64,000 nucleotides of DNA from Nocardia sp. NRRL S-836 (GCF_001279525.1 NZ_LGDY01000091.1:62001-126000); one strand, 5' to 3'; counted from the stretch's first letter, positions 1 through 8,660 are shown. Notes: generated by a model from the sequence alone, not told the origin. Translations and numbers: made by a program.

Positions 1-1
1 C

Positions 2-364
2 GCCGTCGGGCACGTGGCGCTGCTGGGCGTCTACACCGTGCTCGTGCTGGGCGGGCGCGGCATCCCGGTCGTGTGCCTGGTCCTGGTGCTGCACGGCCTC
101 TTCTACGCGGCCACCGACGGTGTGCTGATGGCCCACGGGGCGCAGCTGGTGCCGGAACCGATCAGGGCCGGCGGTCTCGCGATCCTGCAGACCGGCCAGG
201 CCGTCGCACGACTGCTGTCGTCCGTCCTCTTCGGAGTGTTGTTGACCTTCATGGAGATGCGCTGGGCCGTGCTCACCGCCGCCGTCGCGCTCGTCGTCGC
301 ACTGGCGTCCGCGCTGGCCCTCACCGTCCGCGGCACCGCTGACACCGAGGAGGTGGCGGCGTGA
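2..364 (+). CDS. MFS transporter, C-terminal part (cut by window edge)
   Basis: The reading frame is open from the first complete codon of the window, so only the C-terminal ~120 residues of a larger protein are seen. They form four hydrophobic segments separated by short loops, with a polar basic loop (VPEPIRAGG) between the second and third, as in the last helices of a 12-helix major facilitator permease. It would act in the cytoplasmic membrane; the substrate cannot be told. Its stop overlaps the GTG start of the next gene (GTGA), so the two are probably co-transcribed and translationally coupled. Confidence 0.6.
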   Translation, partial: AVGHVALLGVYTVLVLGGRGIPVVCLVLVLHGLFYAATDGVLMAHGAQLVPEPIRAGGLAILQTGQAVARLLSSVLFGVLLTFMEMRWAVLTAAVALVVALASALALTVRGTADTEEVAA

Positions 365-1341
365 ACGGGATCGGCAGGCACCGCGTGGCGTTCGGGATCG
401 CCGCGATCGTGCTCGTGCTGCTCGGCGGCGGCGGGTTCGTCGCCTGGACGGTGGCCAAGCGCGACTCCGCCGAGGCCACCGCGGCCCCGCCGGCCAAGGG
501 CGGGCTGCTGTTCGTCGACCTGGAGGGCTACCAGGGCCAGGTCGAGCAGGTGGCGCTCGCCGACCCCGGTGGCAGGCGCACGCCGACAACGCTGCACTGC
601 CAACGGGTCTACGTGGCCGCCGGAACGACCGTCTGCCTGCGGCTCGCGGGCATCGGCCCGTCCTACGAAGCCGCGGTGCTGGACGCGAACGACAAGGTGC
701 TGCGCACGGTCGCGTTGCCGGGCACGCCGAGCCGGGCGCGGGTCTCGCAGTCGGGCAAGGTGGTCTCCTGGACGACGTTCGTCACCGGCGACTCGTACTC
801 CGTGCCGGGCGGCTTCTCCACGCGCACCGGGGTGCTGGACCTGAACACCGGCACGCTCATCGAGTCGCTGGAGGCCTTCAGGTCCACGGTCGGCGGTGAG
901 GTCGTCGCCGCGGCGGACATCAACTACTGGGGCGTCACGGTCGCCAAGGACGACCGCACGTTCTACGCGACGATGGCCACGGCCGGGCGCACCTGGCTGA
1001 TGAAGGGCGATCTGGTCGCACGGACGATGGTCGACGTGCGGCAGACCGCGGAATGCCCGTCGCTCTCACCCGACGGCACCAAGGTGGCCTACAAGAAGCG
1101 GACGTCGCGGACCGGGCCGTGGCGGCTCGCCGTGACGAACCTGGGCACCGGCGCCGAAACCGTCATCGAGGGCACGACCGGCATCGACGACCAGGCCGCG
1201 TGGCTGGACGACGACACCCTCGTGTACGCCGCGACGAACGGTGACGAGAAGCGCTCGTCGATCTACCGGGTGCCCGCGGACGGGTCGGCGGCGCCACGGG
1301 TGCTGATCGCCTCGGCCGCCTCGCCGGTGCCCGTGCACTAG
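361..1341 (+). CDS. Membrane-anchored TolB-like beta-propeller protein
   Basis: The 326-residue product has one N-terminal membrane segment (about residues 9-30, rich in V, L and G) and an external domain with the blade-like pattern of TolB/WD40-type propellers: SPDGTKVAYKKR near residue 237 and repeated strands such as AAWLDDDTLVYAA. No catalytic residues can be named. It starts with GTG inside the stop of the preceding permease gene, so the propeller may be an accessory binding or sensing protein of that transporter; this link is inferred from position only. Confidence 0.6.
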   Translation: MNGIGRHRVAFGIAAIVLVLLGGGGFVAWTVAKRDSAEATAAPPAKGGLLFVDLEGYQGQVEQVALADPGGRRTPTTLHCQRVYVAAGTTVCLRLAGIGPSYEAAVLDANDKVLRTVALPGTPSRARVSQSGKVVSWTTFVTGDSYSVPGGFSTRTGVLDLNTGTLIESLEAFRSTVGGEVVAAADINYWGVTVAKDDRTFYATMATAGRTWLMKGDLVARTMVDVRQTAECPSLSPDGTKVAYKKRTSRTGPWRLAVTNLGTGAETVIEGTTGIDDQAAWLDDDTLVYAATNGDEKRSSIYRVPADGSAAPRVLIASAASPVPVH

Positions 1342-1345
1342 CCGG

Positions 1346-2062
1346 TCAGGACCGGAACCAGGCCCGTTTCACCGTCTTGCCGCCGGTCAGCGCGTCGCGC
1401 AGCGAGACACCCGTCAGCCCGCGCTCGGCCAGGCCCGCGCAGACCAGCCGGGCCAGCTCACCCCGGTCGAACGTCGGCGCGGGCCCGTCGTCGACCCCGT
1501 CCTCCGGTCCCGCGTAGCCGTCGTGCATCAGCACCACCGCTCCACTGTGGACCTGTTTCAGCGTCCGCTCGGCGAGCGCGGCCGCCGGGTGGTCCTCCCA
1601 GTCGAACGCGGCCACGTCCCACACCACGGAGTCCAGGCCGGTGGCCCGGATCGCCGCGTACGTCGCCGGCTTCTGCGCGCCGTACGGCGGGCGGAACCAG
1701 CGCACCTCCGTGCCGATCAGGTCCTCCAGGCGGTGCTTGCCGTCCGCCGTGCGGGTGCGGACCTCGCGCGGCGGCAGTGTGGTGAGGCGCACGTGGTCGA
1801 CGCCGTGCAGCGCGATCTCGTGACCCGCGGACCGCACCTCGCCGAGCAGGCTCCGGTACTTCTCCGCACGGCCCACCAGCACGAAGAACGTCGCCGTGCA
1901 TCCGGCGTGTGCCAACGCTTCCAGCACCCGTTCGGTCGCGCCCGGCTGCGGCCCGTCGTCGTAGGTGAGCACCACGTGCGGTTGCGGCGAAGAGACCTGG
2001 CGCACTGATCCGATCGGAGCAGTGAGCGGCAGGACGAGGCGCCGGGCCAGGCGACGGGACAT
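1346..2062 (-). CDS. Polysaccharide deacetylase (NodB-type)
   Basis: A carbohydrate esterase family 4 protein of 238 residues. Visible motifs are TYDDGPQPG (motif 1, with the catalytic Asp and a metal-binding Asp), HGVDHVRL (motif 2, metal-binding His; the usual HT/S-x-x-H pattern is partly kept), RWFRPPYGAQ (motif 3) and a late VLMHDG containing the last active-site His. Such enzymes remove N- or O-acetyl groups from peptidoglycan, chitin or exopolysaccharide. The N-terminal 20 residues are basic and then hydrophobic, suggesting export or anchoring, but no clear cleavage site is seen. It points away from the glycosyltransferase run that begins 45 bp beyond its start codon. Confidence 0.85.
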   Translation of the reverse strand: MSRRLARRLVLPLTAPIGSVRQVSSPQPHVVLTYDDGPQPGATERVLEALAHAGCTATFFVLVGRAEKYRSLLGEVRSAGHEIALHGVDHVRLTTLPPREVRTRTADGKHRLEDLIGTEVRWFRPPYGAQKPATYAAIRATGLDSVVWDVAAFDWEDHPAAALAERTLKQVHSGAVVLMHDGYAGPEDGVDDGPAPTFDRGELARLVCAGLAERGLTGVSLRDALTGGKTVKRAWFRS

Positions 2063-2106
2063 GGCGTCACTGTAACGACACCACGGGGGTCCTCGATCCA
2101 GTTCAC

Positions 2107-3057
2107 ATGACGAGTGGCTCCGACCTGGTGAGTCTGTCGATCTTGATGGTGTCCTACAACGCCGCCGACCACCTCGAAGCCACGTTGCGTTCGCTGCGGG
2201 GGTCTGCCGCGCCGTCGGACCCGTTCGAGGTCCTGGTGACGGACAACGGTTCCGCGGACGGCGCGGCCGACGTGGCCGAGCGGTTGCTGGGCACCGGGGC
2301 GGTCGAACGCATGCACCGCAACACCGGCTTCGGCTTCGCGGTCAACCGCACGGCGAAGCGCGCCAGGGGCGACTACTTCCTCCTGCTCAACCCGGACGCG
2401 CACCCGAAGCCGGGCGCGATCGACGCGGCGCTGGCGGTGCTGCGCGCGCGGCCACGCACCGGGATCGTCGGCGGACGCTGCGTCACGCCGGACGGTGAGC
2501 TCGACCCGCGCAGCTGCTTCGGCCGCATCACCGCGTGGAGCCTCACCTGCGGCATGCTCGGCCTGTCGAGCGTCTTCCGCCGCTCCGCGGTGTTCGACCC
2601 CGAGTCGCTGGGCGGCTGGCAGCGCGACGACCAGCGGCCGGTCGACGTGATCAGCGGCGGGTTCCTGCTCATCTCCCGCGAGACCTGGGAACGGCTCGGC
2701 GGCTTCGACGAGACCTACCTGATCTACGGCGAGGACCAGGACCTGTGCCTGCGCGCGGCCGCACTGGGCTTCTCGCCGTGCATCGCGCCGTCGGCCGAGT
2801 TCGAGCACGCCGTCGGCGCCTCCTCGTCCCACCGCGCCGATCGCGACGTGCTGGTGCTCACCGGACGGGCGACGGTCGTCAAGGGCCACCTGAGGCAGCG
2901 GCGGTACGGGCTCTTCGCGCTGCGGGCCGGTGTGGCGCTGCGGGCGGTGGCCGAACGGCTGCTGGGCAAGGGGCCGCGGTGGAGCGAGGTGTGGCGCCGG
3001 CGCGCGGAGTGGTCCGGTGGCTGGGGTGCCCGTCCCGACTTCCTGCGGTCCGCGTGA
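2107..3057 (+). CDS. Glycosyltransferase family 2 (rhamnosyltransferase-like)
   Basis: A GT-A fold glycosyltransferase of 316 residues. The start VSLSILMVSYNAADHLEAT, the nucleotide-binding TDNGSADG, the NTGFGFAVN loop and the LLLNPDAHP metal-binding region are those of WbbL/RfbF-type inverting enzymes that add a deoxysugar to a lipid-linked or surface glycan. A later GGFDETYLIYGEDQDLCLRA block carries the catalytic-base region (ED). It is cytoplasmic or peripheral at the membrane. The stop codon overlaps the GTG of the next glycosyltransferase, so it starts a four-gene sugar operon with the genes up to 6570. Confidence 0.85.
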   Translation: MTSGSDLVSLSILMVSYNAADHLEATLRSLRGSAAPSDPFEVLVTDNGSADGAADVAERLLGTGAVERMHRNTGFGFAVNRTAKRARGDYFLLLNPDAHPKPGAIDAALAVLRARPRTGIVGGRCVTPDGELDPRSCFGRITAWSLTCGMLGLSSVFRRSAVFDPESLGGWQRDDQRPVDVISGGFLLISRETWERLGGFDETYLIYGEDQDLCLRAAALGFSPCIAPSAEFEHAVGASSSHRADRDVLVLTGRATVVKGHLRQRRYGLFALRAGVALRAVAERLLGKGPRWSEVWRRRAEWSGGWGARPDFLRSA

Positions 3058-3881
3058 GGCCGCCGATCGCCGGTGTCGTGATCCCGGCGCACAACGAGGA
3101 ACGCGGCATCGCGCGGTCCCTGTCCTTGCTGGGGAACGAGTTCGACGTCGTAGTCGTGGCGAACGCGTGCACTGACGCCACCGCCGACGTGGCGCGTGCC
3201 GCGGGCGTGAAGGTCGTGGAGACACCGGTGGCGGGCAAGGTGCACGCGCTCGCGCTGGGTGACGAGGTGTGCGCGACGTTCCCGCGGGTGTACCTCGACG
3301 CGGACGTGGACCTGACGGCGGAGTCGTTGCGCGCCATGGTGTCCGAACTCACTGCCGACGACACGGCGCTGGCCTGCGCGCCGGTGCCGGAGCTGGACCT
3401 GACCGGCTGCTCGCGGGTCGCCGCGGGTTTCCACCGCACGATCGCGCGGCTGCTCGCGCACCGCCGCGGCCTGTCCGGCACGGGCGCCTACATGGTGACC
3501 GAACGCGGGCACGCCCGGATCTTCCCGATGCCGGAGGTCGTGAACGACGACGGCTACGTGCAGCGCCGGTTCTCCTTGGCGGAGAAGAGGATCGTCCGAT
3601 CGGCACGTGCGGTGGTGCGGCCGGCCAGGACCGTGCCCGCGCTGGTGCGCCGCCGGGCACGGGTGCGCCTGGGCAACCGGCAGCTCGACGCGCTCGGCCT
3701 CACCGGCCACGAACCGCCGCTCGCGCTGGGACAGCTGCGCGGACTGGTGTCCTCGGGTGAGGTCGCCCGGCTCGACGCGCTGTGCTTCCTCGCGGTGCTC
3801 GCCGTGGAGAAGGTGCTCGCCCGCTGGCGCCGCTTGACCGGTGTGACGGCCGAATGGTCCACCGACCGCACCACGCGGTAA
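3054..3881 (+). CDS. Second family 2 glycosyltransferase
   Basis: The frame is open much further upstream, but homology-like sequence begins only at GVVIPAHNEERGIARSL, so the GTG at 3054 that overlaps the preceding stop (GTGA) is chosen, giving 275 residues. NACTDATADVA is the nucleotide-sugar binding segment and VYLDADVDLT the Asp-x-Asp metal site of a GT-A fold. GTGAYMVTERG and VVNDDGYVQRRF resemble the acceptor and base regions of dolichol-phosphate- or hopene-associated GT2 enzymes. The C-terminal 100 residues are basic and amphipathic and may touch the membrane. The acceptor is unknown. Confidence 0.8.
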   Translation: MRPPIAGVVIPAHNEERGIARSLSLLGNEFDVVVVANACTDATADVARAAGVKVVETPVAGKVHALALGDEVCATFPRVYLDADVDLTAESLRAMVSELTADDTALACAPVPELDLTGCSRVAAGFHRTIARLLAHRRGLSGTGAYMVTERGHARIFPMPEVVNDDGYVQRRFSLAEKRIVRSARAVVRPARTVPALVRRRARVRLGNRQLDALGLTGHEPPLALGQLRGLVSSGEVARLDALCFLAVLAVEKVLARWRRLTGVTAEWSTDRTTR

Positions 3882-3946
3882 CGCACACCCGTTGGTGGAA
3901 CGACTAATCCAGCGTTGGCCCGGTACCCCGGTGAGAGGTCTTAGTT

Positions 3947-5275
3947 GTGAGCGCACCGCACGTGTTGATCATCGTGCAGAACCTGCCAGTGCCGCTGGAT
4001 CGGCGGGTGTGGCTCGAATGCCGTGCGCTGACAGCGGCCGGCTACGAGGTCTCGGTCATCTGCCCCAAGGGACCGGGCGACCCGGCCTACCAGCTCCTCG
4101 ACGGAGTGCACCTGTACAAGTACGCTCCGCCGCCGCAGGCCGAGGGCGCGCTGGGCTACGCCTGGGAGTTCCTCTACTGCTGGGTGCGCACCGCGGTGCT
4201 GAGCGTGAAGGTGCGGACGCGCCGCCGGTTCCACGTGATGCAGGCGTGCAACCCGCCGGACACCTACTGGGCGCTCGCGCTGCTGTGGCGGCTCGGCGGC
4301 GTGCAGTTCGTCTTCGACCACCACGACCTCAACCCCGAGGTGTTCCTGTCCCGCTTCGGCGAGCCGGCCGGGTTCGCGGGCAAGCTGCAGTACCGGGTCC
4401 TGAAGTGGCTGGAGCGCCGCACGTTCCGCACGGCCGACCGGGTCACCTCGACCAACACCTCGTACCAGAAGATCGCCTGGACCCGCGGTGACGTGCCGCC
4501 CGAGCGCACCACCGTCGTGCGTTCCGGCCCGGACACCACGGTGATGCGGCCGGTCGAGGGCGTCGACGAGCTGCGCCGCGGCGGCAAGCACCTGGTGGCC
4601 TACCTCGGCATCATGGGCCCGCAGGACGGCGTCGACGGCGTGCTGGAGGTGGCCCGCAGGGTCGTCTTCGACCACGGCCGCAGCGACGTCCGCTTCGCCC
4701 TGCTGGGCTTCGGCGACTGCCTGGACGACCTGAGGAAGCAGGCCACGGCCTGGGGCCTGGACCCGTACGTCGAGTTCACCGGCCGGGTCGGGCCCGAGCA
4801 GATCACCCGCTACCTGTCGACGGCCGCCGTGGGCCTCGGACCGGACCCGTTGTCGCCGCTGAACGACGTGTCCACCATGAACAAGACCATGGAGTACATG
4901 GCCTACGCGTTGCCGGTGCTGTCCTACCGGCTGACCGAGACCGTGGTGTCGGCCAGCGACTGCGCCGTCTACGTCGAACCCGGTGACGTCGAGGCGTTCA
5001 CCACGTCGCTGCTCGACCTGCTCGACGACGCGGAGCGCCGCGGTCGGCTCGGCTTCGAGGGTCGCCGCCGCTGCGAGGCGGTGCTCGACTGGCGCCCGCA
5101 GGCCGAGGCGTACGTCTCGGTGTTCGACGGGCTGACCGGATTTGTGTCGCGCGGACCTTTCCCGGACGGTAGACCTGAACTGGCCGCGGGCACCGACCAG
5201 TGGGGCAACAAGATGATCGACGTGAGCGACGACGCCGTTCTCCGCGCGTTCGCCGTGAACCGAACGGGAGAATGA
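3947..5275 (+). CDS. Glycosyltransferase family 4 (WbuB-like)
   Basis: The 442-residue protein shows the two Rossmann domains of a GT-B retaining glycosyltransferase. The N-terminal half has VLIIVQNLPVPLDRRVWLE and FVFDHHDLNPEVF, typical of WbuB/WcaI-type enzymes of surface polysaccharide synthesis. The C-terminal half has AYLGIMGPQDGVDGVLE, FTGRVGPEQITRYLS and the donor-binding SPLNDVSTMNKTMEYMA region. Translation begins at GTG 3947. A tail of about 45 residues after the GT-B fold is not recognised. The gene overlaps the start of the UDP-sugar dehydrogenase gene by 4 bp, linking it to uronic-acid supply. Confidence 0.87.
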   Translation: MSAPHVLIIVQNLPVPLDRRVWLECRALTAAGYEVSVICPKGPGDPAYQLLDGVHLYKYAPPPQAEGALGYAWEFLYCWVRTAVLSVKVRTRRRFHVMQACNPPDTYWALALLWRLGGVQFVFDHHDLNPEVFLSRFGEPAGFAGKLQYRVLKWLERRTFRTADRVTSTNTSYQKIAWTRGDVPPERTTVVRSGPDTTVMRPVEGVDELRRGGKHLVAYLGIMGPQDGVDGVLEVARRVVFDHGRSDVRFALLGFGDCLDDLRKQATAWGLDPYVEFTGRVGPEQITRYLSTAAVGLGPDPLSPLNDVSTMNKTMEYMAYALPVLSYRLTETVVSASDCAVYVEPGDVEAFTTSLLDLLDDAERRGRLGFEGRRRCEAVLDWRPQAEAYVSVFDGLTGFVSRGPFPDGRPELAAGTDQWGNKMIDVSDDAVLRAFAVNRTGE

Positions 5276-6570
5276 TGTTCGTCAGAAGGATCGCGGTCGT
5301 CGGCACCGGGTACGTCGGCCTGACCACCGGTGCGTGTCTTGCGTCACTGGGGCACCGCGTGGTGTGCGCGGACGTCGACGAGGCCAAGGTGGACCGGCTC
5401 TCGCGCGGCGAGGTCGACATCCTCGAACCGGGCCTCGCCGACCTGGTGAGCGGCGGGCTGGCCTCGGGCCGCCTCTCGTTCGTCGTCGGCGCGTCGGCCG
5501 CGGTGGCCGACGCCGAGGTGGTCTTCCTCTGCGTGCCGACCCCGATGGGCGTGGGCGGCATCGCGGACCTGAACGCCGTCGAGTCCGTTGTGGACGAGAC
5601 CCGCGACCTCCTGCCGTCCGGCTGTGTGATCGTGAACAAGTCGACCGTGCCGGTCGGCACCGCCGTGCGCACCGCGGAGCTGCTGCGCCGCGACGACGTG
5701 GCCGTGGTGTCGAACCCGGAGTTCCTGCGCGAGGGCTCCGCCGTGCACGACTTCCTGAACCCGGACCGCATCGTCGTCGGCTGCGACCAGCAGGACGCGG
5801 CCGAACGCGTGGCCGCCCTGTACGCCCGGCTGGGCGCGCCGACGGTGCTGACCGACGCGGCCTCGGCCGAGCTGGTCAAGTACGCGGCGAACTGCTTCCT
5901 GGCCATGAAGCTCTCCTACGTCAACGCCGTGGCGGAGCTGTGCGAACGGCTCGGCGCGAACATCACCGACGTCACCGAGGGCATGGGCTACGACAAGCGC
6001 ATCGGCCAGTCGTTCCTCAACCCCGGCCCCGGCTGGGGCGGCTCGTGCCTGCCCAAGGACACGCACGCGATGCTCCAGGTCGCCGACGCGGCCGACTTCG
6101 AGTTCCGCCTGCTGCGCGCCACGATCGACACCAACGAGCGGCAGCGCCAGCGGATGGTCGAGAAGGTCCGGCTGGCGGTCACCGGCAAGCGCGGCGGGTC
6201 GCTCTCGCACGTCCGGCTCGGCCTGCTGGGGCTCACGTTCAAGGCGGGCACGGACGACCTGCGCGACTCGCCGGCGCTGGCCGTCGCCGCGTTGCTGAAG
6301 CAGGCCGGTGCCGAGCTCGTGGGCTACGACCCGGCGCTGGCTGGGGGGACCGATCTCGGGCCGGTGTCCGTTGTGGATGATCCCTACCAGGCGGCGAAGG
6401 ACGTCGACGCGCTGGTCGTGCTGACGGAGTGGACCGACTTCCGGTCGCTGGACTGGGGGCGGCTGGCGGAGACCGTTCGTCAGCCGGTGGTGGTGGACAC
6501 CCGGAACATCCTTGATCCGGATGTGATCCGTCGGGCTGGGTTCACGTGTACCTCGCTTGGGCGGCCGTGA
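5272..6570 (+). CDS. UDP-glucose/GDP-mannose 6-dehydrogenase
   Basis: Oxidises a nucleotide-activated hexose to the uronic acid with two NAD+. The N-terminus IAVVGTGYVGLTTGACLA is the NAD-binding GxGYVG fold, NPEFLREGSAVHDFLNPDR is the substrate loop, GPGWGGSCLPKDT holds the catalytic Cys with the conserved Lys-Asp, and LGLLGLTFKAGTDDLRDSP starts the C-terminal nucleotide domain. The frame is open further upstream, but two adjacent ATG codons (5272 and 5275) follow GGGAG at 5266-5270. The first overlaps the preceding stop (ATGA), the second is better spaced. The product is about 432 residues, normal for the family. As last gene of the operon it probably supplies UDP-glucuronate to the glycosyltransferases upstream. 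Confidence 0.92.
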   Translation: MMFVRRIAVVGTGYVGLTTGACLASLGHRVVCADVDEAKVDRLSRGEVDILEPGLADLVSGGLASGRLSFVVGASAAVADAEVVFLCVPTPMGVGGIADLNAVESVVDETRDLLPSGCVIVNKSTVPVGTAVRTAELLRRDDVAVVSNPEFLREGSAVHDFLNPDRIVVGCDQQDAAERVAALYARLGAPTVLTDAASAELVKYAANCFLAMKLSYVNAVAELCERLGANITDVTEGMGYDKRIGQSFLNPGPGWGGSCLPKDTHAMLQVADAADFEFRLLRATIDTNERQRQRMVEKVRLAVTGKRGGSLSHVRLGLLGLTFKAGTDDLRDSPALAVAALLKQAGAELVGYDPALAGGTDLGPVSVVDDPYQAAKDVDALVVLTEWTDFRSLDWGRLAETVRQPVVVDTRNILDPDVIRRAGFTCTSLGRP

Positions 6571-6581
6571 CTGAGGTGTTC

Positions 6582-6598
6582 CTGGGGCTCCGCCCCAG
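6582..6598 (+). terminator. Short GC hairpin after the sugar operon
   Basis: CTGGGGC at 6582-6588 pairs with GCCCCAG at 6592-6598 around a TCC loop, 11 bp after the dehydrogenase stop. No clean T-run follows, so it is a hairpin-type terminator of the high-GC kind rather than a classical intrinsic terminator. Confidence 0.6.
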
Positions 6599-6709
6599 AC
6601 CCCGACACTCCCAAAGAAGCCGCCAGCGCCGTGAGCAGGTAGATGGCACGCCTGTTTGTGTTGGGCGGCTGCCGGTTGGGTTGTTTGGTTGCGTTGCGGT
6701 GGGCGTCTG

Positions 6710-6826
6710 CCCCGTCTAGCTCTCACAGAGCGAGCCAGACCTGAGGGGTGAGGTCAAGTCGACGAAAAGCGTGTCGACTTGACCTCACCCCTCAGGCCCG
6801 GCAAACGATCAGAGCGCTAGACGGGG
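6710..6826. repeat. Nested inverted repeat between convergent genes
   Basis: A perfect 24-bp inverted repeat (6740-6763 with 6773-6796) surrounds a 9-base A-rich loop. It is enclosed by a second inverted repeat, CCCCGTCTAGCTCT at 6710-6723 with its complement at 6811-6826 interrupted by two extra bases. It lies in the 322-bp gap between two convergent genes, so a bidirectional terminator is the simplest role. The double nesting and sharp ends would also fit a small non-autonomous mobile element. Nothing else gene-like is seen in 6571-6892. Confidence 0.85.
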
Positions 6827-6892
6827 AAGCCACCCACCGCGGAACCGCCCGAGGAAAGGCTGGAACGCCTCGCCTTCGGCTCGATCAGAGGG

Positions 6893-7660
6893 TCAGCGGC
6901 CGGTGAACGTGGCCTTGCCTGGGCCGTCGGTCAGGAAGCTGTGCACGGCCCGGGGCAGGTCCTCGGTGTCGAACAGGGCCGCTGCGATCGTGGTGACGTG
7001 TGCGTCAGCTTCCGGTACGCCGCCGTGCTCGAAGTGCGCCAGCACCTGCTTGGTCGCCGCGTGGGCCTGGGTCGGGCCCGTTGCCAGGCCGAGGGCGAAC
7101 TGTTCGGCGGCTGCCGCGAAGCCCTCGTCGGGCAGGACGCGGTTGACGACGTTCCAGCGTTCCATGACCTCGGCCGGGTAGAGGTCGCCGGTCAGGACGA
7201 ACTCCTTGGCGCGGGCGACTCCGGCGCGGGCGGCCAGGCGCTGGGTGCCGCCCATCGTCGGGGTCAGGCCGACGACCTTCTCCACCAGGCCGAAGCGGGC
7301 GCTGTCGGCGGCGAGGATCAGGTCGCAGGCCACCGCCAGTTCGAACGCCCAGGTCAGGCAGAGGGAGTGGGCGGCGAAGACCGTGGGGATCGGGAGTGCG
7401 GCCAGGCGCTGGGGGAGCAGCATCATGCGGTCGAAGAGGGCCTGTGCGTCGGCGCGGTACTCCTGGGCGGCGAACAGGGAGACGTCGACGCCGCCGGACA
7501 CGACGCGGCCCGCCGCGTTGACCAGCAGGGCGCGGGCGTCGCCCAGGTCGTCGAGGGCGTCGTGGAACTCGGCGTCGAGTTCCAGGGTGTAGAGGTTGAG
7601 CGGGGGTGCGTCGATCGTGATGATCGCGAGCTCGTGCTGACGGGTCAGGTGGATCTTCAC
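6893..7660 (-). CDS. Enoyl-CoA hydratase/isomerase family protein (crotonase fold)
   Basis: 255 residues, the usual crotonase length. VVSGGVDVSLFAA is the first CoA/oxyanion region and ARFGLVEKVVGLTPTMGGTQ the region that normally carries catalytic Glu residues. The usual GGG motif of the second oxyanion-hole loop (as in NGYALGGGCELALACD of classical hydratases) is replaced here: AAHSLCLTWAFELAVACD. The protein therefore belongs to a divergent branch, and its substrate and even its reaction (hydration, isomerisation or C-C cleavage of an acyl-CoA) are uncertain. It lies 10 bp downstream of corA on the same strand and probably shares its transcript. Confidence 0.82.
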   Translation of the reverse strand: MKIHLTRQHELAIITIDAPPLNLYTLELDAEFHDALDDLGDARALLVNAAGRVVSGGVDVSLFAAQEYRADAQALFDRMMLLPQRLAALPIPTVFAAHSLCLTWAFELAVACDLILAADSARFGLVEKVVGLTPTMGGTQRLAARAGVARAKEFVLTGDLYPAEVMERWNVVNRVLPDEGFAAAAEQFALGLATGPTQAHAATKQVLAHFEHGGVPEADAHVTTIAAALFDTEDLPRAVHSFLTDGPGKATFTGR

Positions 7661-7670
7661 AGGAGCAGCC

Positions 7671-8627
7671 TCACAGCCAGTCGCGGCGTTTGAACATCAG
7701 GTACAGGAAGTACGACAGCGCCAGGATGCCGAGTGTGGACACCCAGAAGCCCCAACGCTGCTCGAAGCCGGGGTAGGGGACGTTCATGCCGTAGTAGCCG
7801 GAGATGGCGGTCGGGACGGCGATGATCGCGGCCCAGCTCGTGACCTTTTTCATGATCGAGTTCAGGCGGTTGCCCTGCACGGCCACCTCGGCCTCGCGCA
7901 GGTTCGTGACGAGCTCGCGCAGCGACTCGGTCAGCTCGGCGGTGAAGAGGGTGTGGTCCTTCACGTCGAGGTAGTAGGGCATCAGGTCGTCGGAGATCAG
8001 CGACTGGTCGCGGTGGAGCAGGGAGCCGAGGATCTCGCGCATCGGCATTGCCACGCGGCGGAGGTGGACCAGCGCGCGGCGCAGCTTGAGGATCTTGCGG
8101 CCCAGGTGGGGTTTCTCCTGGTAGATCTTGTCCTCGACGGCCTCGATGTCGTCGTCCAGCGCCTGCGCGGCGGCGTAGTGGCCGTCGACCACGTCGTCGA
8201 GCAGGCCGTGCAGCAGGAAGCTGACACCGCACCTGGACAGCGGGGCACCGGCGTCCCAGCGGCGCAGCACGCCGTCCAGGGAGTAGCGCTCGCTCTCGCG
8301 GACGGTGACCAGGACCTGGGGGAGCACGAAGACGTCCACCTCGGTGGTCGCGACCTCGTGGTCGGCGTAGGTCACGGCGTGGATCGCGAGGAACAGGTGG
8401 GTGGGGTAGCGGTCGACCTTGGGGCGCTGGCGTTCGCCGAGCGCGTCCTCGATGGCGAGGTCGTGCAGGCCCAGCTCGTCGCGCAGCAGGCCCACGTCGG
8501 ACTCCGACGGCGCGCACAGGTCGAACCACACCACGGCCGAGGGATCCTCGACCAGGTGCGCGACGTCCGCGACCGGGAAGTCCTCGTCTACCAGTTCGCC
8601 GTTGCGGTACAAGCGGGTCCGACCCAT
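7671..8627 (-). CDS. corA: CorA-family magnesium/cobalt channel
   Basis: A 318-residue protein with a long cytoplasmic alpha/beta and helical domain and two C-terminal membrane helices. The signature GMN lies in GYYGMNVPYPGF at the end of the first helix, and the second helix ends in a basic tail (FKRRDWL), as in pentameric CorA channels. The longest frame begins with TTG at 8636, but TATCGT on the minus strand (8641-8636) lies 8 nt before ATG 8627, so a leaderless start at 8627 is preferred. The neighbouring crotonase gene follows it. Confidence 0.9.
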   Translation of the reverse strand: MGRTRLYRNGELVDEDFPVADVAHLVEDPSAVVWFDLCAPSESDVGLLRDELGLHDLAIEDALGERQRPKVDRYPTHLFLAIHAVTYADHEVATTEVDVFVLPQVLVTVRESERYSLDGVLRRWDAGAPLSRCGVSFLLHGLLDDVVDGHYAAAQALDDDIEAVEDKIYQEKPHLGRKILKLRRALVHLRRVAMPMREILGSLLHRDQSLISDDLMPYYLDVKDHTLFTAELTESLRELVTNLREAEVAVQGNRLNSIMKKVTSWAAIIAVPTAISGYYGMNVPYPGFEQRWGFWVSTLGILALSYFLYLMFKRRDWL

Positions 8628-8635
8628 GGGTGACA

Positions 8636-8641
8636 ACGATA
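8636..8641 (-). promoter_or_regulatory. Leaderless -10 box of corA
   Basis: Read on the minus strand the hexamer is TATCGT (TANNNT). Eight bases separate it from ATG 8627, which puts the expected transcription start at or next to the start codon. It overlaps the alternative TTG start at 8636, arguing against that start. Confidence 0.55.
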
Positions 8642-8660
8642 CGTAGATCTACTCAGATGT

